64,000 bases of DNA, taken from the NCBI RefSeq assembly GCF_000950575.1, contig NZ_CP011005.1, forward strand, positions 1,178,001-1,242,000, in the 5' to 3' direction. This DNA is from Psychromicrobium lacuslunae (GTDB lineage Bacteria; Actinomycetota; Actinomycetes; Actinomycetales; Micrococcaceae). Below are positions 7,502 to 16,816 of the stretch, piece by piece. The translations under genes and the position numbers were made by a program. The number at the start of each line of letters is the position of its first letter. Within the stretch, counting starts at the first letter, position 1. The notes beneath the pieces are model-generated. The model was not told the origin of the DNA. It did no database searches and saw only the letters and a list, made by a program, of their open reading frames with translations.

Positions 7502-9823
7502 CTAGACCAATTGAGCACGAACTTCCTTGGTGGCAGCCACCAAATTCCGCAGCGATTCTTCGGTCTCGATATAGCCACGGGTTTTTAATCCGCAGTCAGG
7601 GTTCACCCAGAGCTGGCGGGCCGGCACATGGTCGACGGCGGTGCGCAAGAGCTCGCTCACCTCCGCCTCGCCCGGCACGCGAGGCGAGTGGATATCGTAG
7701 ACACCGGGTCCAACGCCCCGGCCAAAGCCATGACTCTGCAGGTCATTGACCACTTCCATCCGTGACCGCGCGGCCTCAATGGAGGTGACGTCAGCATCCA
7801 AGCCATCGATCGCGTCAATCACCACGCCGAACTCCGAATAGCACAGATGGGTGTGTACCTGAGTGCTAGTGGTGGCCCCCGAGGTGGCCAACCGGAAAGC
7901 TTGCACTGACCAATCGAGGTATTCGGGCTGATCAGCCTTCCGCAATGGCAGCAGTTCACGTAGCGCCGGCTCATCGACCTGAATGATCTTGATCCCGGCC
8001 GCCTCGAGATCGGCGATTTCGTCACGGAGCGCCAGGGCTACCTGATTGGCGGTGTCTTTAAGCGGCTGATCATCGCGCACAAAGGACCACGCCAAAATAG
8101 TCACCGGCCCCGTGAGCATCCCTTTCATTGGCTTCTCGGTCAAGGATTGCGCAAAAGCTGCCCACTCCACGGTGATCGGCTGACTGCGCGTGACGTCTCC
8201 CCACAGGATCGAGGGCCGGGTACAGCGGCTGCCATAAGACTGAACCCAGCCGTGCACCGTGACGTCAAAGCCTTCAAGATTCTCAGCGAAATACTGCACC
8301 ATATCGTTGCGCTCCGGTTCGCCATGCACCAGAACATCGAACCCGAGGCCTTCCTGAAGCTCAACCACTCGACGAATCTCCTCCCGCATCAGTTGCTGGT
8401 ACTGAGCATCATCCAGTTCGCCACGATTGGCTCGCGCTCGGGCAGAGCGGATCTCGCCGGTCTGCGGGAAAGACCCAATCGTGGTGGTCGGCAGCAGCGG
8501 CAGTTGCAGCTGCTCTTGCTGCGCCTTAGCTCGATTCGCATAGTCGTCACGGCTGAAGTCTGCGGCGCTCAGCGCTGCCAGCCGCTGACGCACCTCGCTG
8601 CGTTGCACACCGGGTGTTTGCGAGCGTCCAGCGATGATCAGGCTAGCGTCACTGATTGCTTGCTGCGCCGAGGCGGCGTCAGCCAGATAGCCAGCCAAGG
8701 TGATCACCTCGCCGACTTTCTGGTCGGCGAAAGCCAGCCAGCTACGCAGCTGCTCATTGAGCTGAATCTCCTCAGCGGCGTCGTGCGGCACATGGAAGGT
8801 CGAGGTCGAGGTCGACACCGCAAGGTTAATGCCCGCAGAGCTGAGCGTGTCGAGCTTCGCTGCCGCCGCGGCCAGATCATTTCGCCAAATATTATGCCCG
8901 TCCACCAGGCCTGCCACCAGCGTCTTACCGGCCAGTGCATTCTTCAGCCCGGGCAGATCGGCGGGAACTTTGCCTTTGAAAAGGTCCAGGTGAAGGGCTT
9001 CCACCGGCGCTGCCGCAACGGTTTCCAGCAGCGCGTCGAGCGAACCATAGGGGGTGCTGAGCAACAGCTTCGGTCGAGCCGGGGCCGCAGCTAGTTGCTG
9101 ATAAGCAGTTGTTACCGCGGCCTGTAGCTGCTCGACCGGCAACTCTCCATCCACCACGAGCGCCGGCTCGTCAAGTTGCACCCACTCCGCGCCAGCGCGG
9201 GCCAAGCGCTGCAGGAGCTCAGCATAAATCGGCAGTATTTCGTCAAGCTTAGCGAGCGGGGAGAAATCTGCCGGAGCGTTATCGGCAGCTTTGCTGAGCA
9301 GTAAGAAAGTCACCGGACCGACCAGATAGGGCCGGGTCCGCACGCCATTAGCCAGTGCGAATTCAAAGTCCTCGATGAGTCGATTCGAGGTCACCGAAAA
9401 ATGGGTATCCGGGGCGATCTCAGGGACCAGATAGTGGTAATTGGAGTCAAACCATTTGGTCATTTCAAGGGGCTGCTGTTCAGCATTGCCGCGGGCCAGG
9501 GTGAAATAACCGTCAAGCCCCAGCGCGCCATTGTGATCAAGCAGCTCACCGAAGCGCGCCGGGATGGCTCCCAAGTGCGCAGCTGTGTCGAGCACCTGAT
9601 CATAGTAGGAGAAAGTGCCCGGGATAGCGTCTGGCTGGTCAAGACCTAGGTCGCGGAGCCGGTTAAGGGTGGTCAGCTGCACCTCTTTGGCAGCGGTATC
9701 AAGCTCACCGAGGCTGATTTTCCCGGCCCAATAAGCTTCAACTGCTTTTTTAAGTTCGCGGCGTCGTCCAATTCGTGGGTAGCCCAAAATTGAGGCGGTG
9801 GGAAAGTTAGTGGTTGCGGTCAT
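7502..9823 (-). CDS. metE: Cobalamin-independent methionine synthase
   Basis: A 773-residue 5-methyltetrahydropteroyltriglutamate-homocysteine methyltransferase, the normal length for MetE. It methylates homocysteine to methionine in the cytoplasm using zinc rather than vitamin B12. The C-terminal zinc site is visible as HTHLCYSEFG and the distal Cys in NPDCGLKTRG; the VDEPALRELLP and GPVTILAWSFVRDD blocks are also typical. It follows metF by 9 bases, so the two form an operon in which metF makes the methyl donor that metE uses. Expression is probably set by the leader upstream of metF. Confidence 0.97.
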   Translation of the reverse strand: MTATTNFPTASILGYPRIGRRRELKKAVEAYWAGKISLGELDTAAKEVQLTTLNRLRDLGLDQPDAIPGTFSYYDQVLDTAAHLGAIPARFGELLDHNGALGLDGYFTLARGNAEQQPLEMTKWFDSNYHYLVPEIAPDTHFSVTSNRLIEDFEFALANGVRTRPYLVGPVTFLLLSKAADNAPADFSPLAKLDEILPIYAELLQRLARAGAEWVQLDEPALVVDGELPVEQLQAAVTTAYQQLAAAPARPKLLLSTPYGSLDALLETVAAAPVEALHLDLFKGKVPADLPGLKNALAGKTLVAGLVDGHNIWRNDLAAAAAKLDTLSSAGINLAVSTSTSTFHVPHDAAEEIQLNEQLRSWLAFADQKVGEVITLAGYLADAASAQQAISDASLIIAGRSQTPGVQRSEVRQRLAALSAADFSRDDYANRAKAQQEQLQLPLLPTTTIGSFPQTGEIRSARARANRGELDDAQYQQLMREEIRRVVELQEGLGFDVLVHGEPERNDMVQYFAENLEGFDVTVHGWVQSYGSRCTRPSILWGDVTRSQPITVEWAAFAQSLTEKPMKGMLTGPVTILAWSFVRDDQPLKDTANQVALALRDEIADLEAAGIKIIQVDEPALRELLPLRKADQPEYLDWSVQAFRLATSGATTSTQVHTHLCYSEFGVVIDAIDGLDADVTSIEAARSRMEVVNDLQSHGFGRGVGPGVYDIHSPRVPGEAEVSELLRTAVDHVPARQLWVNPDCGLKTRGYIETEESLRNLVAATKEVRAQLV

Positions 9824-9832
9824 GATGTGTCC

Positions 9833-10837
9833 TTAGTGCGAAGAGCCGAGATTGGAATGGGAGTCTAGGGTGGTTTTTGCGCCGAGCTGCCGTTTTTTGG
9901 AAGTTGGCGCTGAGGGCCTGACTAAGTCAAGGCGGTCCAGCACCTCAAGCGCGGCTTGATGCTGGTTGAAGGTGTAGAGGTGAATTCCCGGCGCGCCGAC
10001 GTCCAGCACCGCCTTGGCGAGCTCGGTGGTAGCGCTGACGCCGATCCGACGGCGTTCGGCGTCGTCGCCAGCCGAGGCTAGCGCAGCAAGTAATCGCTCA
10101 TCCGGTTGGACGCCGGTAAGTTCGGCCAGTCGTTGAAGTCGTCTGAGCGAAGTAAACGGCATCACCCCGGGGATGATCGGGATGCTCACGCCAGCCCGGC
10201 GCGCTTTGAGAACCAATTCGGCGTATTGTTCCGGGTGGAAAAAGACCTGGGTGATAGCGAAGTCAGCCCCCGAGCGCTGCTTGGCCAGCAAAACCTCAAT
10301 ATCGTGCTGCTGACTGGGTGACTCCGGATGGGTGGTCGGGTACGCCGCTACTCCAATGGCCACTTTCCCCGCCGCCAGCATCGCTGATCGACGTTGTTCC
10401 ACTCGACGAATTAGCTCCACCAGGTCCTGGGCAAAGTTCAGCGCCCCGGCCGGATGCTCCTCGGTGCCATCGTTCGGATGATCACCGCGGAGCGCCAAGA
10501 TGCCGCGTACACCGGCATCTAGCAACTCGGTGATGATGCCAGCTAATTCATCGGCGGTGTTGCCGATGCAGGTCAGATGTGCCAGCGGCCTTAGCGTGGT
10601 CTGGCTGAGCAGGTTGTGAAGCAGTTCCACGGCGGTGTCCCGGTTTGATCCGCTGGCACCATAGGTGACCGAGACGTAATCCGGATTGGTGCTCTCCAAT
10701 TCACGGATTGTGGTCCAGAGGCCATCGACAGCCGCTGGCGTACGGGGTGGAAATAGCTCGTAGGAGAGCGCAACCGGTGCCCGGTGCTGGGCTGAGATTT
10801 TTTCGAGGGGGTCAACAAGAATACTGGGTGGGGACAT
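9833..10837 (-). CDS. metF: 5,10-methylenetetrahydrofolate reductase
   Basis: A 334-residue flavoprotein that reduces methylenetetrahydrofolate to 5-methyltetrahydrofolate, the methyl donor for MetE. Visible motifs are SYELFPPRTP at the N-terminus, SVTYGASGSNRD, LALRGDHP and the QVFFHPEQY region. The ATG at 10837 has an AGGA site 7 bases upstream. A longer in-frame open reading from a GTG at 10954 runs through a structured leader and has no family similarity, so it was not used. First gene of metF-metE. Confidence 0.95.
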   Translation of the reverse strand: MSPPSILVDPLEKISAQHRAPVALSYELFPPRTPAAVDGLWTTIRELESTNPDYVSVTYGASGSNRDTAVELLHNLLSQTTLRPLAHLTCIGNTADELAGIITELLDAGVRGILALRGDHPNDGTEEHPAGALNFAQDLVELIRRVEQRRSAMLAAGKVAIGVAAYPTTHPESPSQQHDIEVLLAKQRSGADFAITQVFFHPEQYAELVLKARRAGVSIPIIPGVMPFTSLRRLQRLAELTGVQPDERLLAALASAGDDAERRRIGVSATTELAKAVLDVGAPGIHLYTFNQHQAALEVLDRLDLVRPSAPTSKKRQLGAKTTLDSHSNLGSSH

Positions 10838-11022
10838 TTGCAATCCTAAGTTGCTGAGGCATGCCAAGGTGGCAGCCATCCGAGCAGCGTTCCAGCTAGC
10901 AGGAACACTCGGACGAACCGGGCAAATGTCAGGCCCACACGGGGGCACCCACACCCTCGCTGACGAGGGTCGCTGACAATTAGTACGCTCTCTACTCTAG
11001 GAATCTCATCGACCTAGAGCAA
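10838..11022 (-). promoter_or_regulatory. metF promoter, operator-like dyad and structured leader
   Basis: On the minus strand, TTGCTC (11017-11022), a 17-base spacer and TAGAGT (10994-10999) form a plausible promoter. A perfect dyad CTCTAGG-N11-CCTAGAG (10995-11019) overlaps both boxes, which suits a repressor site. The RNA that follows can fold. A GTCAG/CTGAC stem (10973-10977 with 10928-10932) encloses a 7-bp hairpin (10953-10959 with 10964-10970) and a GGGTGCCCC run, and a second stem-loop follows (TCCGAG...CTCGGA with an inner GTTCC...GGAAC). It recalls a SAM-sensing leader, but the conserved GGCAACC core of SAM-I/SAM-IV riboswitches was not found, so no named class is assigned. Confidence 0.5.
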
Positions 11023-11076
11023 ACTTCAGTCGAATTAAGACAAAGTCTTACGAGCATTTGCAAGAAAAAGTGCGAC

Positions 11077-11490
11077 TCACACCGCATGCATCATGAAAAA
11101 ACCGAATAATGCAATGATTGGAGCCACGCCTTGGATGAGGACCGGGACAAGGAACCCGGGTTTGCTGATCAACAGAATTACCGCCGCGACTACCATGGTG
11201 GCACAGGCCATCACCACTAAACCGGCAGCAAACAACATCAGCGCTGGAACACCGGTAAAGAGCAGCACGGCGCCGACGATGCTGCCAATGCCAATCACCA
11301 GATTGTAGTACCCCTGGTTGAAGGCCATCTCGGCGAGGGTGTCTGCTTCGTCCTGATTTTTCACACCAAACCGCTGCCAAGCCGCCGGCTGGCGCCAACG
11401 CACCGACTCCAAGAACCAGAAATAACAGTGAATTAGGCCTGCCAGAATAGCGAAGATAGCGCTGATCCAGGGCAGTGAAAGTGCGGTCAT
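11077..11490 (-). CDS. DUF1304 family membrane protein
   Basis: A 137-residue protein with four predicted membrane helices, starting with SLPWISAIFAILAGLIHCYF. The cytoplasmic FGV...EADTLAEMAFNQGYYNL segment is the typical DUF1304 block. The biochemical role of the family is unknown. It is on the same strand as metF but 239 bases upstream with a promoter in between, so joint transcription is unlikely. Confidence 0.8.
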   Translation of the reverse strand: MTALSLPWISAIFAILAGLIHCYFWFLESVRWRQPAAWQRFGVKNQDEADTLAEMAFNQGYYNLVIGIGSIVGAVLLFTGVPALMLFAAGLVVMACATMVVAAVILLISKPGFLVPVLIQGVAPIIALFGFFMMHAV

Positions 11491-11580
11491 GCACTTAGAA
11501 TACGCGCTCTGACCGCGCTATCTGGACATCCGGACAGCCCGCAGCCGAACCTCATACCTCATGGGTTCCACTCTCACGGC

Positions 11581-12357
11581 TTACCACTGCTTCCCGTTCG
11601 GATCATCCGGCAGGTTCCCCACATTGCCGCTGCCCTGCTTGCCGTCAGTACGATCCTTCTGAGCTTCTTTCTGTTGTTGCTTCAGCTGCTCGAGTTTTGA
11701 CGGATCAGCCGGCGAGTTCGGGCTCTGATTCGGCTGCCCGGGGTCCTGTTGATTCTGGCCTGAGTTTTGCGACTTCTCATTGAGCCGTTCTTTGGACTCC
11801 TGCAAGCTTTGGCCCTCACCCTGCTGATTGCCCTCGCTGCCCTGCTGGAAACATCCTTCGGGTGCTTGGTCTGTCACAGCGAGGCCATTGTCGTAAAGCG
11901 CCTTAGCACCGCTTTGGTCCCCGGCAGCCTTTTTTGCATCACCGAGCTTCTCCAGGGTGAGAACCAGGTTGACCCTCACCTTGCAGGATTCTTTCTCCGG
12001 GGCGAGTCTTAGTGCCTCTTCGAACTGGCCTTTAGCAGCCTCGAAATCGCCCTGCAGCACGTAGCCGTCCCCGTCGTTAAACCAGGCTTTATAGGGCTCA
12101 AGTAGATTCGCGAACTTCAGAACCCCGGCCGCTGAGTGCACCCCGGCGGCGTCTCCCCTGGCGAAAGCAGCATTCAACTGGGCTGAAGCGATTGAGACAC
12201 TGAGGAACTTGCCAGCGATCAACAGAACCAGTAAAACCAAGGGAATAGTGAAGATCAGCAAGCGGCGACGCAGCACCAGCCGGGCGGGTTTCGGCGTGGG
12301 TGCAGGCTCCGATGGGATCGTCTCAGGAACTTTGTTCGGAATCAAAGTGGCACTCAT
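11581..12357 (-). CDS. TPR-type membrane protein of the MoxR/VWA operon
   Basis: A 258-residue protein. A short cytoplasmic N-terminus is followed by one membrane helix at about residues 33-54 (LLIFTIPLVLLVLLIAGKFL). A helical region with tetratricopeptide-like pairs (about 80-165, GDFEAAKGQFEEALRLAPE) comes next, and the tail is rich in Q, N, P and D. The ATG overlaps the stop of the VWA gene as ATGA. A small TPR protein closing a MoxR-DUF58-VWA-VWA operon matches the Bat-type layout (BatB/C-like). The role is unknown; it is probably a protein-interaction module on the outer face of the membrane. Confidence 0.7.
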   Translation of the reverse strand: MSATLIPNKVPETIPSEPAPTPKPARLVLRRRLLIFTIPLVLLVLLIAGKFLSVSIASAQLNAAFARGDAAGVHSAAGVLKFANLLEPYKAWFNDGDGYVLQGDFEAAKGQFEEALRLAPEKESCKVRVNLVLTLEKLGDAKKAAGDQSGAKALYDNGLAVTDQAPEGCFQQGSEGNQQGEGQSLQESKERLNEKSQNSGQNQQDPGQPNQSPNSPADPSKLEQLKQQQKEAQKDRTDGKQGSGNVGNLPDDPNGKQW

Positions 12358-13367
12358 TGCGCCCTCCCTTCAGCACTCCGCTGGCGCACCGGCCGGATCT
12401 GCCGCCATTGTCGTAGCGTATCGAATAGCTCCCAACCGGCCAAGCCCAGCACCCCCAAACCGAAAATCCAGTACAACTCATACTGAGCCCGGCTACTTGA
12501 GTTGCCCTCAATTTTCATTGCCGCACCGGTGACCCCGGCCACCGCATTATCAATACCGTCTCCGGCTTGTCGGTGGAGATACTTCACCGACAGTTGCCCG
12601 GCGATCTGACCGAGTTGCTTTTCATCAATCTTAGAGATTGCGTCGCCTTGCCCGCCGGGCGAATTGTCCTGAATGTAGCCCGGCCCCGGCGCAGCGCCAA
12701 AGCCGCTATTCCGCTTCATCCGGCCACCTTCAGCGGTGCCATAGCCGAGCACCGCACCACCTGAGATCAGACCTGCCGGAATGTCAAAAGGCTGAGCTGG
12801 GGTATTTGCAGTCTGTTCGCCGTCGCCCAAGTAGAAAACCACCCGGGCCCGTTCGGGATGAGCTTTTTGCGCGGCCTGCAGTCTGCTGCGCAGGATCTCA
12901 GCCGCCACGGTAACCGAAGAACCGCGAGAATAAAGGGTGATTTCCGGACCAAGCACCTCCACCGCGTTCTCAAAAGCATTCTGATCGCTGGTCAGCGGCA
13001 ACCTCACTACTGCTTGCTGGTCAAAGCCAATCAGAGACAGGTGCGCACCCGGCAGTTTATCGGCAATGGCCAGCAGATCCGCTTTCATGCCGTCCAGCCG
13101 CGGCTTTCCCGAACCGTAGTCCTCAGCCATCACCGAACTCGTGGTGTCGGTGACAAAGAATACGTCGAGTTGCGCCGAGGCGGCGCTCAGATCAGCACCA
13201 CCCACGCCAGGCCTCAGCATCGTCAGGGTGAGCAGTAAGGCAAGTGCAGCGCGTCGGATCCAGGCCAGCCGCTCGGTCCCACGAAAACCAAACCACAGGC
13301 AGACCAGTACCGCAGCCACACCGAGCGGAATCAGTAACCACCAGAAGATTACCGGACTAAAGCTCAT
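12354..13367 (-). CDS. VWA-domain membrane protein (second VWA of the operon)
   Basis: 337 residues: two N-terminal membrane helices, a von Willebrand factor A domain (about residues 80-290) and a C-terminal membrane helix (YWIFGLGVLGLAGWELF). The metal-ion site normally reads DxSxS; here it reads DTTSS, so the middle Ser is Thr, which may still bind metal. The start at 13367 overlaps the previous stop as ATGA; a longer frame begins five codons earlier inside that gene. It is paired with the next VWA protein, as BatA/BatB pairs usually are. Confidence 0.85.
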   Translation of the reverse strand: MSFSPVIFWWLLIPLGVAAVLVCLWFGFRGTERLAWIRRAALALLLTLTMLRPGVGGADLSAASAQLDVFFVTDTTSSVMAEDYGSGKPRLDGMKADLLAIADKLPGAHLSLIGFDQQAVVRLPLTSDQNAFENAVEVLGPEITLYSRGSSVTVAAEILRSRLQAAQKAHPERARVVFYLGDGEQTANTPAQPFDIPAGLISGGAVLGYGTAEGGRMKRNSGFGAAPGPGYIQDNSPGGQGDAISKIDEKQLGQIAGQLSVKYLHRQAGDGIDNAVAGVTGAAMKIEGNSSSRAQYELYWIFGLGVLGLAGWELFDTLRQWRQIRPVRQRSAEGRAQ

Positions 13368-14347
13368 CGTCGCAGCCTCCAACTAGCCAGCAGCAAAGCA
13401 ATAACCGCCGCGCCCGCGATCAGTAGCCAGAGTTCCGGACGGTCGTGGGAAACCACTTGCGGGCGCCCTTGCAGTTTATTCGCCTCGGTGGCCTGCACTT
13501 TGTCGACAATCTCGCGGGCCGCATTTTCGTCTCCCAGCACGTAGTACTCACCGCCGGTTCCCTTCACCGCCGCCTGCATTTGCTGGCCCGCCTTGACCCG
13601 GGAGGACGAAGCCTCAGGACCATTGGGGTTGATGCCGTAAATCCGGACATTGTTTTTGCTGGCCAGGTCTGCAGATTCCGACAGGCTGAACAACGGCTTG
13701 CCCACCAGCATATTGTCGGTGGCGAAGATGATCGAACGGGAACGGGCCTCATTGCCGAGCTTTGGGAAACTATTCACGCAACTGGCCAGACCATCACCAA
13801 TCAGCGAAGAACCTTTGCCACTGTAAGTGCCTTCGAAAAAGCCGGTGGAATTGCTTTGATTCTGCAACGAATTACTTGCGTCTTTAAGCTGCTCATTAAT
13901 GAAGTCGTAATCGTCGGTGAGCGGGAAAACCTGCACCGCAGAGGAATCGAAAATCACCATGCCCAGCCGCTCACCCCGAAAGTCCTTAGCCAGACCGCTG
14001 AACACCTCAACCAGCTTGGCATCGGTATTAATCATCGAACCGGAGACATCAAGGCAGAGCACAATGTCTCGGTTGCTCTGCTCCGGCCGGATACTGTTCT
14101 GCTCTGCCGGGCGGGCTACCGCAAGAACACCAGCAAGCACCAACACCAGCAGCGCAACTAAGGCAGCTAAGGTCCACCATCTGCGCCTCGCCAGGGCGCG
14201 TGCATAGCCTGGTAACGCGGTCAACCGCTCGGCATGCGCCACCGGCATTCTCTGCTGATCCTGACGATTGCCGCGCAAAGCGAAGAACGCCAGCGCGGCG
14301 AAGGCCAGCAAGATCACTGGAATCAGCCACCACCAGGTTAAGACCAT
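13364..14347 (-). CDS. VWA-domain membrane protein (first VWA of the operon)
   Basis: 327 residues. An N-terminal membrane helix starts at the WWWLIPVILLAF stretch, a second lies near residues 55-78, the VWA domain covers about 90-285 with an intact metal site (CLDVSGSM), and a C-terminal helix ends in RLRR. It overlaps the upstream gene by 10 bases and the downstream gene by 4. MoxR ATPases with VWA partners act as chaperone-like machines that help assemble or load metal into other proteins. No client is suggested by this locus. Confidence 0.88.
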   Translation of the reverse strand: MVLTWWWLIPVILLAFAALAFFALRGNRQDQQRMPVAHAERLTALPGYARALARRRWWTLAALVALLVLVLAGVLAVARPAEQNSIRPEQSNRDIVLCLDVSGSMINTDAKLVEVFSGLAKDFRGERLGMVIFDSSAVQVFPLTDDYDFINEQLKDASNSLQNQSNSTGFFEGTYSGKGSSLIGDGLASCVNSFPKLGNEARSRSIIFATDNMLVGKPLFSLSESADLASKNNVRIYGINPNGPEASSSRVKAGQQMQAAVKGTGGEYYVLGDENAAREIVDKVQATEANKLQGRPQVVSHDRPELWLLIAGAAVIALLLASWRLRR

Positions 14348-14811
14348 CGTGCCACCAGCTCTCGAGCAATATCGACCGAGTGCCCAAGGCTCTGCGCATC
14401 CTGAACCCCGAATTCGGCCGGGTAAAACAACTCCACCGCGTTCCCGACGACCGGCAGCCCAGCTGCCCGAAGTTCACTGAGCGTCATTCTTTCGGTTTTC
14501 ACTCCAGTGAGTTCTTGGGCGAAGGCACGCACCAAGATACTGAGCTTCTGATGGGCATTGCGTGCCGAAAGCTGCCCGGCATGGTGCTGTGCAGCGACGT
14601 GATCTATTTGGCTCAGGTAACGTTGCCGAAGTGAGAGCAGTTTCCTGGGCGGTAGCGGGATACTGCCCACCTCCGGTCGCTCCCTGGTCGTATAAAAAGC
14701 GGAAAAATACCAGGCTGCGATGAGCACGAGCAGCACAATGCCGAGTACCAGCCAGAGCGCGGCATAGTCAAGCGGTGGGAAGAACCCTTGCGTATTGTTA
14801 TCGCCCGGCAC
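14338..14811 (-). CDS. Small membrane protein of the MoxR/VWA operon (DUF4381-like)
   Basis: 157 residues: one membrane helix at about residues 17-40 (LWLVLGIVLLVLIAAWYFSAFY), then a basic and helical cytoplasmic part. Position between DUF58 and VWA genes, size and topology match the DUF4381-type component of such operons, but the similarity is weak by eye. Overlaps its upstream neighbour by 14 bases and downstream neighbour by 10, showing tight translational coupling. Confidence 0.65.
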   Translation of the reverse strand: MPGDNNTQGFFPPLDYAALWLVLGIVLLVLIAAWYFSAFYTTRERPEVGSIPLPPRKLLSLRQRYLSQIDHVAAQHHAGQLSARNAHQKLSILVRAFAQELTGVKTERMTLSELRAAGLPVVGNAVELFYPAEFGVQDAQSLGHSVDIARELVARWS

Positions 14812-15685
14812 GTCGTTGCCTCTCCAGCAGAGAAAACAAGGTTGTCATAACCTCGCTGCTGTGCCCCAGCCACTCCAAAGGGATTCCCTGGCGTGCCATA
14901 GCCTCGACGATCTGCGCACGGCGCTGCCCGACGGCAGCGGTGTATTCGGCGGCAAGGCGGGGATCTTTAGTCAAAATCGACACCACCGGATCCAGCCTCT
15001 CAACGTCGAAACTATCTCTACGAAGAGCGTCGGCACCGCTCAAATCGGCATCCGATACCACCAGCCAAAGCACCTCGTGTTGCGCTCGCAGCCTGCGCAG
15101 TAACCGTTCCTGCTCGGCAGTCACCGGATGCTCATCGGCCACCACGAAAATTAGCCGCCGTTGCCGGACATTCTTTGCGATGAAGCTGAGCTGAGCGGTC
15201 AGTTCAGATCGTCCGGAGGACAGACTGGTCGTTGAGTCAACGCGCTGTAGTAAAGCTTCTAAATGCGCCTCGGTACCGCGTGCTGGGAGCATCGCGGTCT
15301 GCTCGGCATCACCGTAAACCAGGCCAACAGTATCGCCATGCTTGATCGCTAGATAACCGATCACTCCCAGGGCCATCACCATAATGTCTTTTTTGGTCTC
15401 GCCGCCGCTCGCCACTGCTGCCATATTCCGCCCAGTGTCGGCGACCAGCAATACGGTCTGCTTGCGGATCGCCACATAGCGTTTCACTAAAGGGGAGCCG
15501 TGGCGCGCGGTGGCTTTCCAGTCGATGTCTCGAATTTCATCACCTGGGACATAACCCCGTAGGTCGTCAAAGTCCAGGCTACGGCCGCGAAAGATGGCGT
15601 CGTATTCACCGTTCAGCATGCCCCGCGCTTTACGGTGCGCGAAGATAAACATCTTCGACTTCACCTTCTGCAAAAGCTGTGCCAT
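14798..15685 (-). CDS. DUF58 domain protein
   Basis: A 295-residue protein of DUF58, the partner of MoxR ATPases. The family block reads RGRSLDFDDLRGYVPGDE followed by IRDIDWKATARHG (about residues 34-64), then a VWA-like fold with VLLVADTGRNM. Only 4 bases separate it from the MoxR gene. DUF58 proteins are thought to act with MoxR as an adaptor; the client is unknown. Confidence 0.9.
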   Translation of the reverse strand: MAQLLQKVKSKMFIFAHRKARGMLNGEYDAIFRGRSLDFDDLRGYVPGDEIRDIDWKATARHGSPLVKRYVAIRKQTVLLVADTGRNMAAVASGGETKKDIMVMALGVIGYLAIKHGDTVGLVYGDAEQTAMLPARGTEAHLEALLQRVDSTTSLSSGRSELTAQLSFIAKNVRQRRLIFVVADEHPVTAEQERLLRRLRAQHEVLWLVVSDADLSGADALRRDSFDVERLDPVVSILTKDPRLAAEYTAAVGQRRAQIVEAMARQGIPLEWLGHSSEVMTTLFSLLERQRRAGR

Positions 15686-15689
15686 TTGA

Positions 15690-16688
15690 CTACGGGGTCT
15701 GCACTGAGCCGAGAATTGCGTCGATCACGCTCTCTACCTGCACCTGTTCGGCGACCGCAGCGAAGCCGAGAATAATGCGATGCCGCAGCACTCGATGGGC
15801 AAGTTCCTTGATGTCCTCCGGGATCACATGATCCCGGCCTTTCAACAGGGCTAGCGCCCGGGCGGCCTGCGAAAAAGCAATGCTGGCACGCGGGCTAGCA
15901 CCGAATTCAATATATTCGGCCAGCTGCGGGTCAATGTACTGGGCCGCATGTCTGGTGACATAGACCAGGCCGACAATGTAGCGCACGATCGCCGGATCAA
16001 TGTAGACCCGATGCGTGAGCGCCTGCAATCGACGCACGTCATCAAGACTGGCCACCGCCGTCTGCTTGGCCTCGGCGAGAAAGACTCCAGCGTCAATTCT
16101 CCTGATCACTTCAGCTTCCTCAGCCGGAGAAGGGTAATCCAGCACGTCCTTGAGCATAAAGCGATCCATCTGGGCTTCTGGCAGAACGTAGGTGCCCTCT
16201 TGCTCAATCGGGTTCTGTGTGGCCAAGACCAAAAAGGGGTCTGGCAACGGGTACACCACACCGCCAATGCTGGTTTGCCGCTCCTGCATTGCTTCGAGCA
16301 TGGCGCTCTGGGTTTTCGCGCTGGAACGGTTGATCTCATCCAACAGCACCAAGTTGGCGTGCACCGGTCCAAGTTGAGTACTAAACACCCCTTTCGCCGC
16401 GTCATAGACCTGAGTTCCAACAATGTCGCTAGGCAGCAGATCAGGAGTGCACTGGATGCGGCGGAACTGGGCGCTCACGGTATCGGCAAGGGTTTGCGCC
16501 GCAGTGGTTTTGGCCAATCCTGGCACGCTTTCCAAGAGAATGTGCCCGCCCGTCATCAACCCGATCAACAGCGTCTCGCGCAGCCGATTCTGGCCGACGA
16601 CCTTATTCTCAAAACTATGCGAAACGGCATTGAGCAAGGCTTGTGCCCCTTGCAGCTCCTGGGCTTCGATACGGGCTGCCGCAGTCAT
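15690..16688 (-). CDS. MoxR-family AAA+ ATPase
   Basis: A 332-residue AAA+ ATPase when started at 16688. The Walker A region is ESVPGLAKTT, Walker B is LVLLDEIN, and the sensor segment reads LATQNPIEQEGTY. A GASPRAS motif marks the C-terminal lid. Longer in-frame starts at 16787 and 16814 would overlap or touch the divergent acyl-CoA synthetase and exceed the usual family length of about 320-335. It is the first gene of the operon and drives the DUF58/VWA partners by ATP hydrolysis. Confidence 0.85.
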   Translation of the reverse strand: MTAAARIEAQELQGAQALLNAVSHSFENKVVGQNRLRETLLIGLMTGGHILLESVPGLAKTTAAQTLADTVSAQFRRIQCTPDLLPSDIVGTQVYDAAKGVFSTQLGPVHANLVLLDEINRSSAKTQSAMLEAMQERQTSIGGVVYPLPDPFLVLATQNPIEQEGTYVLPEAQMDRFMLKDVLDYPSPAEEAEVIRRIDAGVFLAEAKQTAVASLDDVRRLQALTHRVYIDPAIVRYIVGLVYVTRHAAQYIDPQLAEYIEFGASPRASIAFSQAARALALLKGRDHVIPEDIKELAHRVLRHRIILGFAAVAEQVQVESVIDAILGSVQTP

Positions 16689-16816
16689 CTGGTTCACGTA
16701 CTGTTCCACTGCTTTCTTTTGATCAGGTTCATCCGAACTAATCCAATCCAACCATAGCCGGGTGTCGCAATGGGCAGCACTACCCATTGCGGTCTGTGCG
16801 TTATACGGTGTCATTC

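Noticed and set aside
10838-10954. N-terminal extension of metF
   Set aside because: The extra 39 residues have no family similarity and overlap leader stem-loops; the ATG at 10837 has a ribosome site.
10923-10980. SAM-IV riboswitch before metF
   Set aside because: A GGGTGCCCC run and enclosing stem are suggestive, but the conserved GGCAACC element is missing; kept only as an unnamed structured leader.
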